Source of the DNA: Spirochaetaceae bacterium
GTDB taxonomy: Bacteria; Spirochaetota; Spirochaetia; DSM-27196; PWMO01
Direction: 5' to 3'
Length of the DNA stretch: 9,568 nucleotides
Assembly: GCA_003558175.1 (NCBI GenBank)
Contig: PWMO01000445.1
Span: 1-9,568, forward strand
The position numbers and the translations under genes were made by a program. The notes beneath the pieces are model-generated. The model was not told the origin of the DNA and made no database searches. It was given only the letters and a program-made list of their open reading frames with translations. Of the stretch, positions 1 through 6,049 are shown one piece after another (the first letter of the stretch is position 1; every line of letters starts with the position of its first letter).

Positions 1-134
1 AGTGCGTTGACTCGGTCGACAGCGGACGGTTTCATCCGCTCACTATACCGGTGCATCTTGCTGCCTGTACAGGGCCTTCGAATTGCCCCGTTGCCGCCGC
101 CGCAACACAACTCGATGTATGGTATAGTGCTCGT
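1..134. other. Upstream region without a supported gene
   Basis: I see no supported coding sequence here. A 6-bp inverted repeat, AGCGGA (21-26) and TCCGCT (35-40), could form a small hairpin but has no following T-run, so it is not a convincing terminator. A weak sigma-70-like pair, TTGACT (7-12) and TTTCAT (30-35) with a 17-bp spacer, is present, but no start codon nearby suits it. The only strong signal is the extended -10 at 120-128, listed separately. Confidence 0.4.
120..128 (+). promoter_or_regulatory. Extended -10 promoter of a leaderless gene
   Basis: TGGTATAGT matches the extended -10 form TGnTATAnT. The hexamer ends at 128 and the ATG of the next gene begins at 135. Transcription normally starts about 7 bases after the -10, which would place it on or next to the A of the ATG. 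No Shine-Dalgarno precedes the ATG and no good -35 is spaced 17 bp upstream. The same layout recurs before galM in this window. Confidence 0.55.
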
Positions 135-590
135 ATGGCCGCGCCGTCGCAGGAAGAACAACAGGTCAAGGCGTTCTGGGACAGAACCGAGGCGGAACTG
201 GGGGAGGAGGTCATTGCCTACACTATGGGCAAGGGCCTCTCGGGATGGAGTGCCGATGAGCCGCAGCGGGAGCTGTGGGGGCTATTCTTTGTGACCGAGC
301 GCGCGCTCTACTTCCGCCATTTTCCCGCACGGCACTGGCTGAGCAGCATGGTCGCGGGTTCCGCTCTGAGCGTCAAGGACGAGGAGATCTATGTGGCCAT
401 TCCGATCGATCGAATGCGTTCCGTTGCGCTGCAGCAACACCGCTCACTGCTCAAGCGGTTGCTCTCCGGCCATCCTTCGGAGTTCTTGATTGAGTACAGA
501 GAAGCAGACGGATCGCTGAACACGGTACGATTCTTCCTCGAAGCGAAGAGCGAAGCGTTCCTGAACGTGATTGAGGGCGGCCGCGGGTAG
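135..590 (+). CDS. Small protein of unknown function, PH/GRAM-like fold suspected
   Basis: This is a 151-residue soluble protein that I cannot assign to a named family. After a polar helical N-terminus (about residues 5-25) comes an alternating strand pattern: LWGLFFVTERALYFRHFP (48-64), IYVAIPIDRMRSVAL (85-99), a basic stretch, SEFLIEYREADG (115-126), then TVRFFLEAKSEAFLNVIE (130-147). Strands followed by a closing helix, with the 'ltteRalyf... ipidri..v' rhythm, resemble bacterial PH-like or GRAM-like domains; this is a visual impression only. There is no signal peptide or membrane segment. The frame is open upstream to a GTG at 51, but that extension is low-complexity and lacks a ribosome site, whereas the ATG at 135 sits 6 bases behind an extended -10. 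The start was therefore chosen at 135, and the mRNA is probably leaderless. The gene is monocistronic, followed by the sigma-54 regulatory region. Confidence 0.7.
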   Translation: MAAPSQEEQQVKAFWDRTEAELGEEVIAYTMGKGLSGWSADEPQRELWGLFFVTERALYFRHFPARHWLSSMVAGSALSVKDEEIYVAIPIDRMRSVALQQHRSLLKRLLSGHPSEFLIEYREADGSLNTVRFFLEAKSEAFLNVIEGGRG

Positions 591-837
591 CTGCTGCGCA
601 CGCGGGTGGCACTCCGGGGGACGCCGCCGCCGCGACGCGGCGTTCGAGTTGTGTCATTTTGAACCAACAGCGATAGATCTCCGGCCGCGCGGCGGCTCAA
701 TTCGCTACAGCCACGCCGTCTTGACGGTGCTCCCCCGGTGTGAGGCGCACTCGCGACGCCCTTGCCTTTCGTATTTATTTAATTGTATCAAAACAAAATA
801 GGCTTCGGACCGTGTTCGCTCCTGCCTCTCGAGTAAC
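591..837. other. Intergenic region upstream of the hsp20-dnaK promoter
   Basis: No coding sequence is supported in this 247-base stretch. It holds a GC-rich hairpin (CGCCGC 628-633 with GCGGCG 637-642) shortly after the preceding gene; there is no T-run, so terminator function is doubtful. A CCGTC-TT-GACGG palindrome lies at 716-727. A strongly AT-rich block at 771-800, which includes TATCAAAACAAAA, is only a partial match to the IHF consensus. The order palindrome, AT-rich bend, sigma-54 promoter is the usual arrangement of enhancer, bending site and promoter. Assigning the palindrome as an enhancer is inference. Confidence 0.4.
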
Positions 838-854
838 TTGGCACGTCTATTGCT
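838..854 (+). promoter_or_regulatory. Sigma-54 (RpoN) -24/-12 promoter of the hsp20-hsp20-dnaK cluster
   Basis: TTGGCACG (838-845), four bases, then TTGCT (850-854) matches the sigma-54 consensus TGGCACG-N4-TTGCW at every conserved position. The invariant GG (840-841) and GC (852-853) are exactly 12 bases apart. Transcription would start near 864, leaving a leader of about 63 bases before the hsp20 ATG at 927. Sigma-54 promoters need an AAA+ enhancer-binding activator; none is encoded in this window. A 12-bp palindrome, CTAAT-CT-ATTAG (853-864), runs from the -12 element to the predicted start and might be an operator. Confidence 0.75.
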
Positions 855-882
855 AATCTATTAGTACACAGAATAAACCAGT

Positions 883-899
883 TCCGGGCACGGCCCGGA
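883..899 (+). other. Leader hairpin of the hsp20 transcript
   Basis: TCCGGGC (883-889), loop ACG, GCCCGGA (893-899) forms a perfect 7-bp stem in the predicted 5' leader, extendable by a U-G pair. It ends about 14 bases before the ribosome site AAGGAGG (914-920). It does not cover that site, so it is more likely a stability element than a classic thermosensor. Function is inferred. Confidence 0.4.
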
Positions 900-926
900 G
901 AAGACCAGGTAGCAAGGAGGGAGGCT

Positions 927-1382
927 ATGAACCTGATTCGATGGAAGACACCCGGATTTGATCCGGCGCAGGAGCTTGAGAGGATCCAGCAGGAGATCAA
1001 CCGGCTGTTCGATCTCGATTACACGGATCGCAGCATGGGGCTCTTCGATCGGGCAACCTCTCCGGCAATTGACGTGGTGGAGGAGGAAGACCACTTCACC
1101 GCGATGTGTGATCTACCCGGCGTAGATCAGAAGGACGTGGACGTCTCCATTGCCGGCAACGTGCTGACCATCAAGGGAGAGAAGAAGATGTCCACTCGCA
1201 GCGAGAAGGCCAAGGTGTTCCGCAAAGAAGAGTGGGCGGGTTCATTCCAGCGCACGCTTTCGCTGCCCAGGAGTGTGGACCCGGACAAGATCCAGGCGGA
1301 GATGACCGACGGCGTGCTGCGGATTCAGCTGCCGAAGCGTGAAGAGGTCAAGCCGCGGCAGATCTCAGTCAACGTATCATGA
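927..1382 (+). CDS. Hsp20/alpha-crystallin small heat-shock protein (first copy)
   Basis: This 151-residue ATP-independent cytoplasmic chaperone holds unfolding proteins in oligomers for refolding by DnaK. An amphipathic N-terminal arm (PAQELERIQQEINRLF, 13-28) precedes the alpha-crystallin domain (about 46-137), which contains the typical strand 'CDLPGVDQKDVDVSI' and the conserved G-x-L motif as GVL (129-131). The C-terminal tail carries the oligomer-linking I-x-I/V motif as ISV (146-148). The length is normal for bacterial class A-like Hsp20. The start ATG has a strong AAGGAGG six bases upstream. It is the first gene behind the sigma-54 promoter and is separated by 23 bases from a second, divergent Hsp20, so the two are probably co-transcribed. 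The family call is secure; which subgroup it belongs to is not. Confidence 0.93.
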   Translation: MNLIRWKTPGFDPAQELERIQQEINRLFDLDYTDRSMGLFDRATSPAIDVVEEEDHFTAMCDLPGVDQKDVDVSIAGNVLTIKGEKKMSTRSEKAKVFRKEEWAGSFQRTLSLPRSVDPDKIQAEMTDGVLRIQLPKREEVKPRQISVNVS

Positions 1383-1405
1383 CGCCGGCAAGGAGGGGAG
1401 AAGCT

Positions 1406-1765
1406 ATGGCAACAACAAGCAAAGAACTTGAAGCCCGACGCACGGTACGACCGGTGGGCAATATCTGGGAAGAAGACGGAACGGTGATGCTGCGGCTCGA
1501 GATGCCCGGCGTTTCCAAGAACGACATCGATCTGCGGGTAGAGAACGATCAGTTGATTGTGCGTGGAACCCGGCAGGTAGAAGACGAGAACAAGAGCTAC
1601 GTGATTCGCGAGCGTGCTCGGGGCGATTTTGCTCAGACCTACACGCTCGACGACACCATCGACCGCGAGCGAATCGAGGCAAAGATGGAGCGCGGTATCC
1701 TCACGGTGACGCTGCATCTGAAAGACGCTGTCAAGCCGCGCAAGATCGAGGTCAAGGCCCGCTGA
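1406..1765 (+). CDS. Hsp20/alpha-crystallin small heat-shock protein (second copy)
   Basis: This is a compact 119-residue Hsp20. The alpha-crystallin domain takes up nearly the whole chain (about 14-105), with 'LEMPGVSKNDIDLRVEND' (31-48), the G-x-L motif as GIL (97-99) and the tail motif IEV (114-116). The N-terminal arm is only about 13 residues, much shorter than in the first copy, so the two proteins may form different or mixed oligomers. The frame extends back to an ATG at 1379 that overlaps the previous stop codon, but the ATG at 1406 has a good AAGGAGGGGAG (1390-1400) just upstream and begins the homologous region, so 1406 was chosen. Probably co-transcribed with the preceding hsp20; 128 bases separate it from dnaK. 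Confidence 0.92.
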   Translation: MATTSKELEARRTVRPVGNIWEEDGTVMLRLEMPGVSKNDIDLRVENDQLIVRGTRQVEDENKSYVIRERARGDFAQTYTLDDTIDRERIEAKMERGILTVTLHLKDAVKPRKIEVKAR

Positions 1766-1779
1766 ACACCCTGAACACC
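1762..1779 (+). repeat. 9-bp tandem duplication over the hsp20 stop codon
   Basis: CTGAACACC occurs twice back to back (1762-1770 and 1771-1779). The first copy contains the TGA stop (1763-1765) of the second hsp20. This looks like a local slippage duplication. I see no function. Confidence 0.6.
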
Positions 1780-1785
1780 GCAGTT

Positions 1786-1836
1786 GGCCGCGGCGAAGTA
1801 AAGGCCGCGGCAAAGTAAAGGCCGCGGCAAAGTAAA
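1786..1836 (+). repeat. Three tandem 17-bp repeats between hsp20 and dnaK
   Basis: Three consecutive 17-bp units (1786-1802, 1803-1819, 1820-1836) share GGCCGCGGCAAAGTAAA; the first differs by one base (G for A). Each contains the palindrome GCCGCGGC, so RNA from neighbouring units could pair. The block lies in the 128-base gap of the presumed hsp20-dnaK transcript. It could affect RNA processing or stability or bind a protein, or may simply be a slippage array. Confidence 0.8.
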
Positions 1837-1847
1837 AAGGTAGGGCT

Positions 1848-1871
1848 CGGCGGGGCCATGGAGCCCCGTCG
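1848..1871 (+). other. Hairpin in the dnaK leader
   Basis: CGGCGGGGC (1848-1856) pairs with GCCCCGTCG (1863-1871) through nine positions with one G-U pair and a 6-base loop (CATGGA). It lies 8 bases before the ribosome site AAAAGGAGG (1880-1888). No T-run follows, so it is not an intrinsic terminator. It may block exonuclease or set expression differences between hsp20 and dnaK. Confidence 0.5.
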
Positions 1872-1893
1872 TGGTGGCTAAAAGGAGGCCGTT

Positions 1894-3897
1894 ATGGCAA
1901 ACAAGATAATTGGAATAGACCTGGGCACCACCAATTCCGTGGTAGCGGTAATGGAGGGGGGTGATCCCGTTGTAATACAGAATGCCGAGGGGCAGCGAAC
2001 CACGCCTTCGGTTGTTGCGTTCACCGGCAAGGGCGAGCGGCTGATCGGACAGCCGGCGCGCAACCAGATGGTGACCAATCCGCAGAACACCATCTCATCT
2101 ATCAAGCGGTTTATGGGCCGCCGTCACCAGGAGGTTGCGCAGGAAATCTCGATGGTTCCCTATTCGGTGACGGCCGGACAGAACGGTGATGTGCGCGTTG
2201 AGGTCGACGGCAAGCAGCATACGCCGCCCGAGATTTCGGCCGCCATCCTGCAGAAGATGAAAGCAACCGCTGAGGACTACCTCGGCGAGACCATACAGGA
2301 AGCCGTGATCACCGTTCCGGCGTACTTCAACGACTCGCAGCGGCAGGCAACCAAAGACGCCGGGCGCATTGCCGGACTGGAAGTCAAGCGCATCGTCAAC
2401 GAGCCGACCGCGGCAGCGCTTGCCTACGGGTTTGGCAAGAACGGCAAGGACGAGAAGATCGCCGTCTACGATCTCGGCGGCGGAACGTTTGATATCTCGA
2501 TTCTGGAGCTGGGAGACAACGTCTTCGAGGTGCGCTCGACCAACGGCGACACTCACCTGGGTGGCGACAACTTTGACCAGCGGATCATCGAGTGGCTGGT
2601 TCAGAACTTCAAGAACGACTATGCGATTGATCTTTCAGAGGACCGCATGGCGCTGCAGCGGCTGAAGGAGGCCGCCGAGAACGCCAAGAAAGAACTCTCG
2701 AGCGCGCAGAGCACCGAGATCAACCTGCCGTTCATCACCGCCGATGCGCAGGGGCCCAAACACCTCAACTACACGCTGACCCGCGCCAGGTTTGAGCAAC
2801 TGGTTGAAGACCTGGTAATGAAGACGCGTGAGCCGTGCCTGGCGGCACTGAAGGACGCCGGTTTGAAGCCGGGAGACATCGATGAGGTGATCCTGGTGGG
2901 TGGCTCCACTCGCATACCAAGAGTTCAGCAGCTGGTAAAGGAAGTCTTCGGACGCGATCCGCACAAGGGGGTAAACCCGGATGAAGTGGTGGCGATGGGT
3001 GCCGCGATCCAGGCCGGCGTGCTCGGCGGCGAGGTAAGCGACGTTCTGCTGCTGGATGTAACACCGCTGTCGCTTGGTATCGAGACGCTCGGCGGCGTGT
3101 TCACCAGGCTGATCGAGCGGAACACCACCATACCAACCAGGAAGAGCGAGGTGTTCTCGACGGCCGAGGACAATCAGACGGCGGTAACGGTGCACGTGCT
3201 GCAGGGTGAGCGCCAGATGGCGGCACAAAACAGGAGTCTTGGACGCTTCGAGCTGGTGGGTATCCCGCCCGCGCCGCGCGGGGTGCCGCAGATCGAGGTC
3301 AGTTTTGACATCGACGCCAACGGAATCGTGCACGTTTCGGCCAAGGATCTGGGCACCGGCAAGGAACAGAAGATACGCATCGAGGCGTCTTCGGGTCTGT
3401 CGGAAGATGAGATCAACAACATGGTGCGCGAGGCCGAGCAGCACGCGGCTGAAGACAAGAGTGTCCGTGAGCGCGCCGAGGCCAGCAATGTGGCCAACAG
3501 CCTGGTCTACAGCACCGAGAAGACTCTCTCGGAGCTCGGTGACAAGGTGAATGAGTCGGACCGTGCCGAGGTACGCAGCGCGATTGACGCGCTGAAATCC
3601 GTCATGGACGGCCAGGATACTGCAGCCATCAAGGAGCGCACCGAGGCGCTACAGAACGCGGCGCAGAAGCTCGGGCAGGCCGCCTATCAGGGTGCAGCGG
3701 GCGGTGCGGCTACCGGCGCTGCAGGTGCCGGCGCGGCGGGCGCTGGGTCCGACGGCGGGTCGGCGAGTGCCGGTGCCGCGGGCAACGGAACCGCGCACGG
3801 CTCGGCACAAGGTTCGGCACACGGCTCCGGGGCAGCCTCTTCTGCGGCGTCGGATACCTATGAAGACGCCGAGTACGAGGTTGTCAACGAGGAGTAG
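1894..3897 (+). CDS. dnaK: Molecular chaperone DnaK (Hsp70)
   Basis: This ATP-driven cytoplasmic chaperone folds and refolds proteins with DnaJ and GrpE, neither of which is encoded nearby. At 667 residues it is somewhat longer than the 638-residue E. coli protein. The nucleotide-binding domain (1-382) begins with the phosphate loop GIDLGTTNS and includes the DLGGGTFD and [11 protein letters not shown] signatures. The interdomain linker is DVLLLD (383-388), followed by the beta substrate-binding domain and the helical lid to about 598. The tail (about 600-667) is an unusually long Gly/Ala/Ser/His-rich stretch ending in an acidic YEVVNEE. The ATG is preceded by AAAAGGAGG. It probably belongs to the sigma-54-driven hsp20 transcript, as I found no separate promoter or CIRCE element. 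It converges on galM with a 22-base gap and no clear terminator. This may be a second, specialised DnaK rather than the housekeeping copy; that cannot be decided from the window. Confidence 0.97.
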   Translation: MANKIIGIDLGTTNSVVAVMEGGDPVVIQNAEGQRTTPSVVAFTGKGERLIGQPARNQMVTNPQNTISSIKRFMGRRHQEVAQEISMVPYSVTAGQNGDVRVEVDGKQHTPPEISAAILQKMKATAEDYLGETIQEAVITVPAYFNDSQRQATKDAGRIAGLEVKRIVNEPTAAALAYGFGKNGKDEKIAVYDLGGGTFDISILELGDNVFEVRSTNGDTHLGGDNFDQRIIEWLVQNFKNDYAIDLSEDRMALQRLKEAAENAKKELSSAQSTEINLPFITADAQGPKHLNYTLTRARFEQLVEDLVMKTREPCLAALKDAGLKPGDIDEVILVGGSTRIPRVQQLVKEVFGRDPHKGVNPDEVVAMGAAIQAGVLGGEVSDVLLLDVTPLSLGIETLGGVFTRLIERNTTIPTRKSEVFSTAEDNQTAVTVHVLQGERQMAAQNRSLGRFELVGIPPAPRGVPQIEVSFDIDANGIVHVSAKDLGTGKEQKIRIEASSGLSEDEINNMVREAEQHAAEDKSVRERAEASNVANSLVYSTEKTLSELGDKVNESDRAEVRSAIDALKSVMDGQDTAAIKERTEALQNAAQKLGQAAYQGAAGGAATGAAGAGAAGAGSDGGSASAGAAGNGTAHGSAQGSAHGSGAASSAASDTYEDAEYEVVNEE

Positions 3898-3919
3898 AAG
3901 AGATAATAGATTGCACCGG

Positions 3920-4966
3920 CTACCGGGCGAAGAATCGGTGGACGGTGCGCTGCCGGTAAACCTTGCCGGGCTCGAGCAGAACGCTCGGAAAGTCCGGCTG
4001 GTTCACGGCATTGGGAAAGCCCTGGGTTTCCAGGCACAACGCACTGTACCGCCGCAGCTCACCGCGGCGGTCAGTTTTTCCTTCCAGTTTGTTTCCCGTA
4101 TACAGCTGAACGCCGTTCTGGGTTGAGAGCACGTCCATGCCGCGGCCTGAGAGCGGGTCAACCAGTTTGGCTACGTGCCGCAAAGGCGGCATTCTCTCAG
4201 CAGTCACCGTATCGGAGTGCACCACGTAGCAATGATCGTATCCACCCGGGACGACATCGATATCCGCGCCAACGCGTTTGGGATTGCGAAAATCAAACGG
4301 GGTGCCGGCTACCGGTGCCGACTCTCCGGTTGGAATTGACTCCTCATCAACGGGCAGATAGTACTCGGCGTGCAGCGTGAGTTCGTGATCGAGGACCGTT
4401 CCGCTTCCCGCCAGGTTCCAGTAGGCGTGGTTGGTAAGATTGACCGGCGTGGTGCGATCTGTTACCGCCTGGTAGTCGAAGATGAGCTCGTTTTCTACGG
4501 TGAGCGTGTATGTCGCCACTACCTCGAGCTTGCCGGGAAACCCCTCCTCACCGTGTTTGCTCACGCGGCTGAACCGCACCCCGGCGCTGCCGTTCTCGCC
4601 AAAAAGCTCCGCAGTCCAGAACCGCCGGCTGAATCCTTCCTCTCCGCCGTGAAGGGTATTGCCCCCTTCGTTCTTCGGCAGCGTGAAGCGCTTCTTGCCG
4701 ATCTGGAAGCTGCCGCCCGCGATGCGGTTGGCGACTCTGCCTACGGTTACGCCGAAGCTGGGGTGCGGGCCCAGGTAGCCTTCGGCCGAGTCGAAGCCCA
4801 GCGTGGTCTCGACGCAGTTGCCGCGGACGTCGGGCACCGTGACCGATACGAGGGTGGCGCCGTACGCAATTGCCGCGAAAGACAGCCCGTTGGCATTGCG
4901 TACCGCCAGTCGCTCGATGGACTGTCCCTCCGGCGAGACGCCGAAGGGACTCTTTTCAATTGTCAT
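3920..4966 (-). CDS. galM: Aldose 1-epimerase (mutarotase)
   Basis: This 348-residue cytoplasmic enzyme interconverts alpha and beta anomers of aldoses such as galactose and glucose, feeding the Leloir pathway. All landmarks are present: GRVANRIAGGSF (76-87), His106 in GNTLHGG, the catalytic acid His180 in NLTNHAYWNL, Asp244 in GGYDH, and the catalytic base Glu313 in CLETQGFPNAVN. Length and architecture are standard. No other galactose genes are adjacent. The ATG has no Shine-Dalgarno but lies six bases after TATAAT, so the transcript is probably leaderless. That promoter overlaps the stop codon of the DHOD-like gene upstream. The gene ends 22 bases from the dnaK stop, tail to tail. Confidence 0.95.
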   Translation of the reverse strand: MTIEKSPFGVSPEGQSIERLAVRNANGLSFAAIAYGATLVSVTVPDVRGNCVETTLGFDSAEGYLGPHPSFGVTVGRVANRIAGGSFQIGKKRFTLPKNEGGNTLHGGEEGFSRRFWTAELFGENGSAGVRFSRVSKHGEEGFPGKLEVVATYTLTVENELIFDYQAVTDRTTPVNLTNHAYWNLAGSGTVLDHELTLHAEYYLPVDEESIPTGESAPVAGTPFDFRNPKRVGADIDVVPGGYDHCYVVHSDTVTAERMPPLRHVAKLVDPLSGRGMDVLSTQNGVQLYTGNKLEGKTDRRGELRRYSALCLETQGFPNAVNQPDFPSVLLEPGKVYRQRTVHRFFAR

Positions 4967-4972
4967 GTATTA

Positions 4973-4981
4973 ATTATATCA
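4973..4981 (-). promoter_or_regulatory. Extended -10 promoter of leaderless galM
   Basis: On the minus strand TGATATAAT is a perfect extended -10 (TGn plus consensus TATAAT). It is followed by six bases and then the galM ATG (4966-4964), so transcription would start at or beside the ATG. No Shine-Dalgarno is present and no good -35 lies 17 bp upstream, as expected for extended -10 promoters. The TATAAT contains most of the TAA stop (4976-4974) of the preceding gene. Confidence 0.65.
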
Positions 4982-5987
4982 GTTTGGGGCGTTTAATGTA
5001 CTCGTCGCTGCGCAGCAGCATGCGCACGTACTGGGCGCGCTTGTAGGCGAAGCGGTCGGGGTTGCGCTCTACGCTGAGCTTGCCGCGGAAGTCCGCCACG
5101 CTCTGGTAGCCTTTGCGCTCCATCCATTCTTCGACCTCGCGAATGATGCGCGGGATGACGTCGAGACCGTTGCGGTAGACGGTGCTCACCGCCTGGAAGA
5201 CGTCCGCGCCGGCCAGCAGTACCTCTACGGCGTCACTGCCGGAATGAATGCCGTTGGATGCGCAGAGGCTGCCCTTGACGTTGCTGGAGAGCATTCCGAC
5301 GAAGCGCAGCGGCAACCGGTGGTCGGACGGGCTCGACAGGTTGAACGGGAAGCTGCTGGTCTCTTTCTCTATATCAAACGACGGGTGGAAGAAACGGTTA
5401 AACAGGACGAATCCCGCCACGCCGACGTCATCCATCTTCTTGATGATATCGAGCGGGCTGGTGTAAAACGCGCTCAGCTTGACCGAGACGGGAATCTTCA
5501 CCTTCTGCTTGATCGCTTTCAACGCCTCGATCTGATCGTTCTCTATGTCGGCCGAGCTCTTGTCAAAGCTGTTTGGGATGGCGAAGAAGTTCAGCTCCAG
5601 CGCGTCGACGCCGGTCTGCTCGAGCTTCAACGCCCAGTCGACCCAGGTGTCGATATTCACTGCATTGAGGCTGCCGATCACGGGGATGGTGCTGACCTCT
5701 TTCGCCTTGCGCACCCACATCAGGTGCTCCTCGGGCCCGCCGTGCTCAATGTCAGGGAAGATGTCGGTCATCTCGGCGTGCCAGTTGTCGTACATCTGCA
5801 CGTCTTCTTCCATCTTGTACTTCTGCAGCTGTACCTGCTCTTCAAACAGAGACTGTATCACGAGCGCCCCGGCGCCCATCTCGTTGATCTTCTTGATGGA
5901 ATCCATGTGCGCGGTGAGGCTACAGGCCCCCATTACAAACGGATTCTTTACAGGAATCCCCATATAACTCGATTCCAGGTTGGCCAT
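4974..5987 (-). CDS. Dihydroorotate dehydrogenase-like FMN protein
   Basis: This 337-residue TIM-barrel protein belongs to the DHOD-like family. The features are an N-terminal GIPVKNPFVMGACSLT (10-25), barrel strands such as IPVIGSLNA (101-109), a central Lys in IPVSVKLSAFY (165-175), and the C-terminal FMN phosphate-binding region SNGIHSGSDAVEVLLAGADVFQ (244-265). True class 1A enzymes carry the catalytic base as Cys in an NxSCPN loop; here the matching loop reads ELNFFAIPNS (131-140), with no Cys or Ser there. The protein is probably an FMN oxidoreductase of uncertain substrate rather than a proven PyrD. No pyrimidine genes are nearby. ATG has AAGGAG seven bases upstream and its own sigma-70 promoter. 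A methionine-rich, charged insertion (56-90) replaces the usual short loop. Confidence 0.85.
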   Translation of the reverse strand: MANLESSYMGIPVKNPFVMGACSLTAHMDSIKKINEMGAGALVIQSLFEEQVQLQKYKMEEDVQMYDNWHAEMTDIFPDIEHGGPEEHLMWVRKAKEVSTIPVIGSLNAVNIDTWVDWALKLEQTGVDALELNFFAIPNSFDKSSADIENDQIEALKAIKQKVKIPVSVKLSAFYTSPLDIIKKMDDVGVAGFVLFNRFFHPSFDIEKETSSFPFNLSSPSDHRLPLRFVGMLSSNVKGSLCASNGIHSGSDAVEVLLAGADVFQAVSTVYRNGLDVIPRIIREVEEWMERKGYQSVADFRGKLSVERNPDRFAYKRAQYVRMLLRSDEYIKRPKLI

Positions 5988-6020
5988 TCATCTGCTCCTT
6001 CGAGGGTGTGCTTGGCCCCT

Positions 6021-6049
6021 ATCATAAAACGGCACCGCCGCTGCGTCAA
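6021..6049 (-). promoter_or_regulatory. Sigma-70 promoter of the DHOD-like gene
   Basis: Minus-strand TTGACG (6049-6044), a 17-bp spacer and TATGAT (6026-6021) form a near-consensus promoter, five of six matches in each box. Transcription would start near 6014, giving a leader of about 27 bases with AAGGAG before the ATG at 5987. The -35 box contains the TGA stop (6048-6046) of the MFS gene upstream, so the promoter starts inside that gene's last codons. Confidence 0.6.

Noticed and set aside
51..134. GTG start extending the first gene by 28 residues
   Set aside because: There is no ribosome site, the extension has low-complexity composition, and the extended -10 at 120-128 would lie inside the coding region.
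622..660. Intrinsic terminator after the first gene
   Set aside because: The hairpin is short and the following bases (TTCGAGTTGTGTC) are not a T-run; TTTT comes only 14 bases later.
1379..1405. ATG overlapping the first hsp20 stop as start of the second hsp20
   Set aside because: The Shine-Dalgarno at 1390-1400 lies after it and serves the ATG at 1406.
1786..1836. CRISPR array
   Set aside because: The 17-bp units are directly adjacent without spacers.
1766..1893. CIRCE/HrcA operator before dnaK
   Set aside because: No TTAGCACTC-N9-GAGTGCTAA-like sequence is present here or before the first hsp20.
2635..3444. Long minus-strand frame of 269 residues opposite dnaK
   Set aside because: It is antisense to well-conserved dnaK codons in high-GC sequence and has no recognisable domain or ribosome site.
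3898..3940. Bidirectional terminator between dnaK and galM
   Set aside because: Only a weak CACCG/CGGTG pairing with a long loop is visible, with no T-run on either strand.
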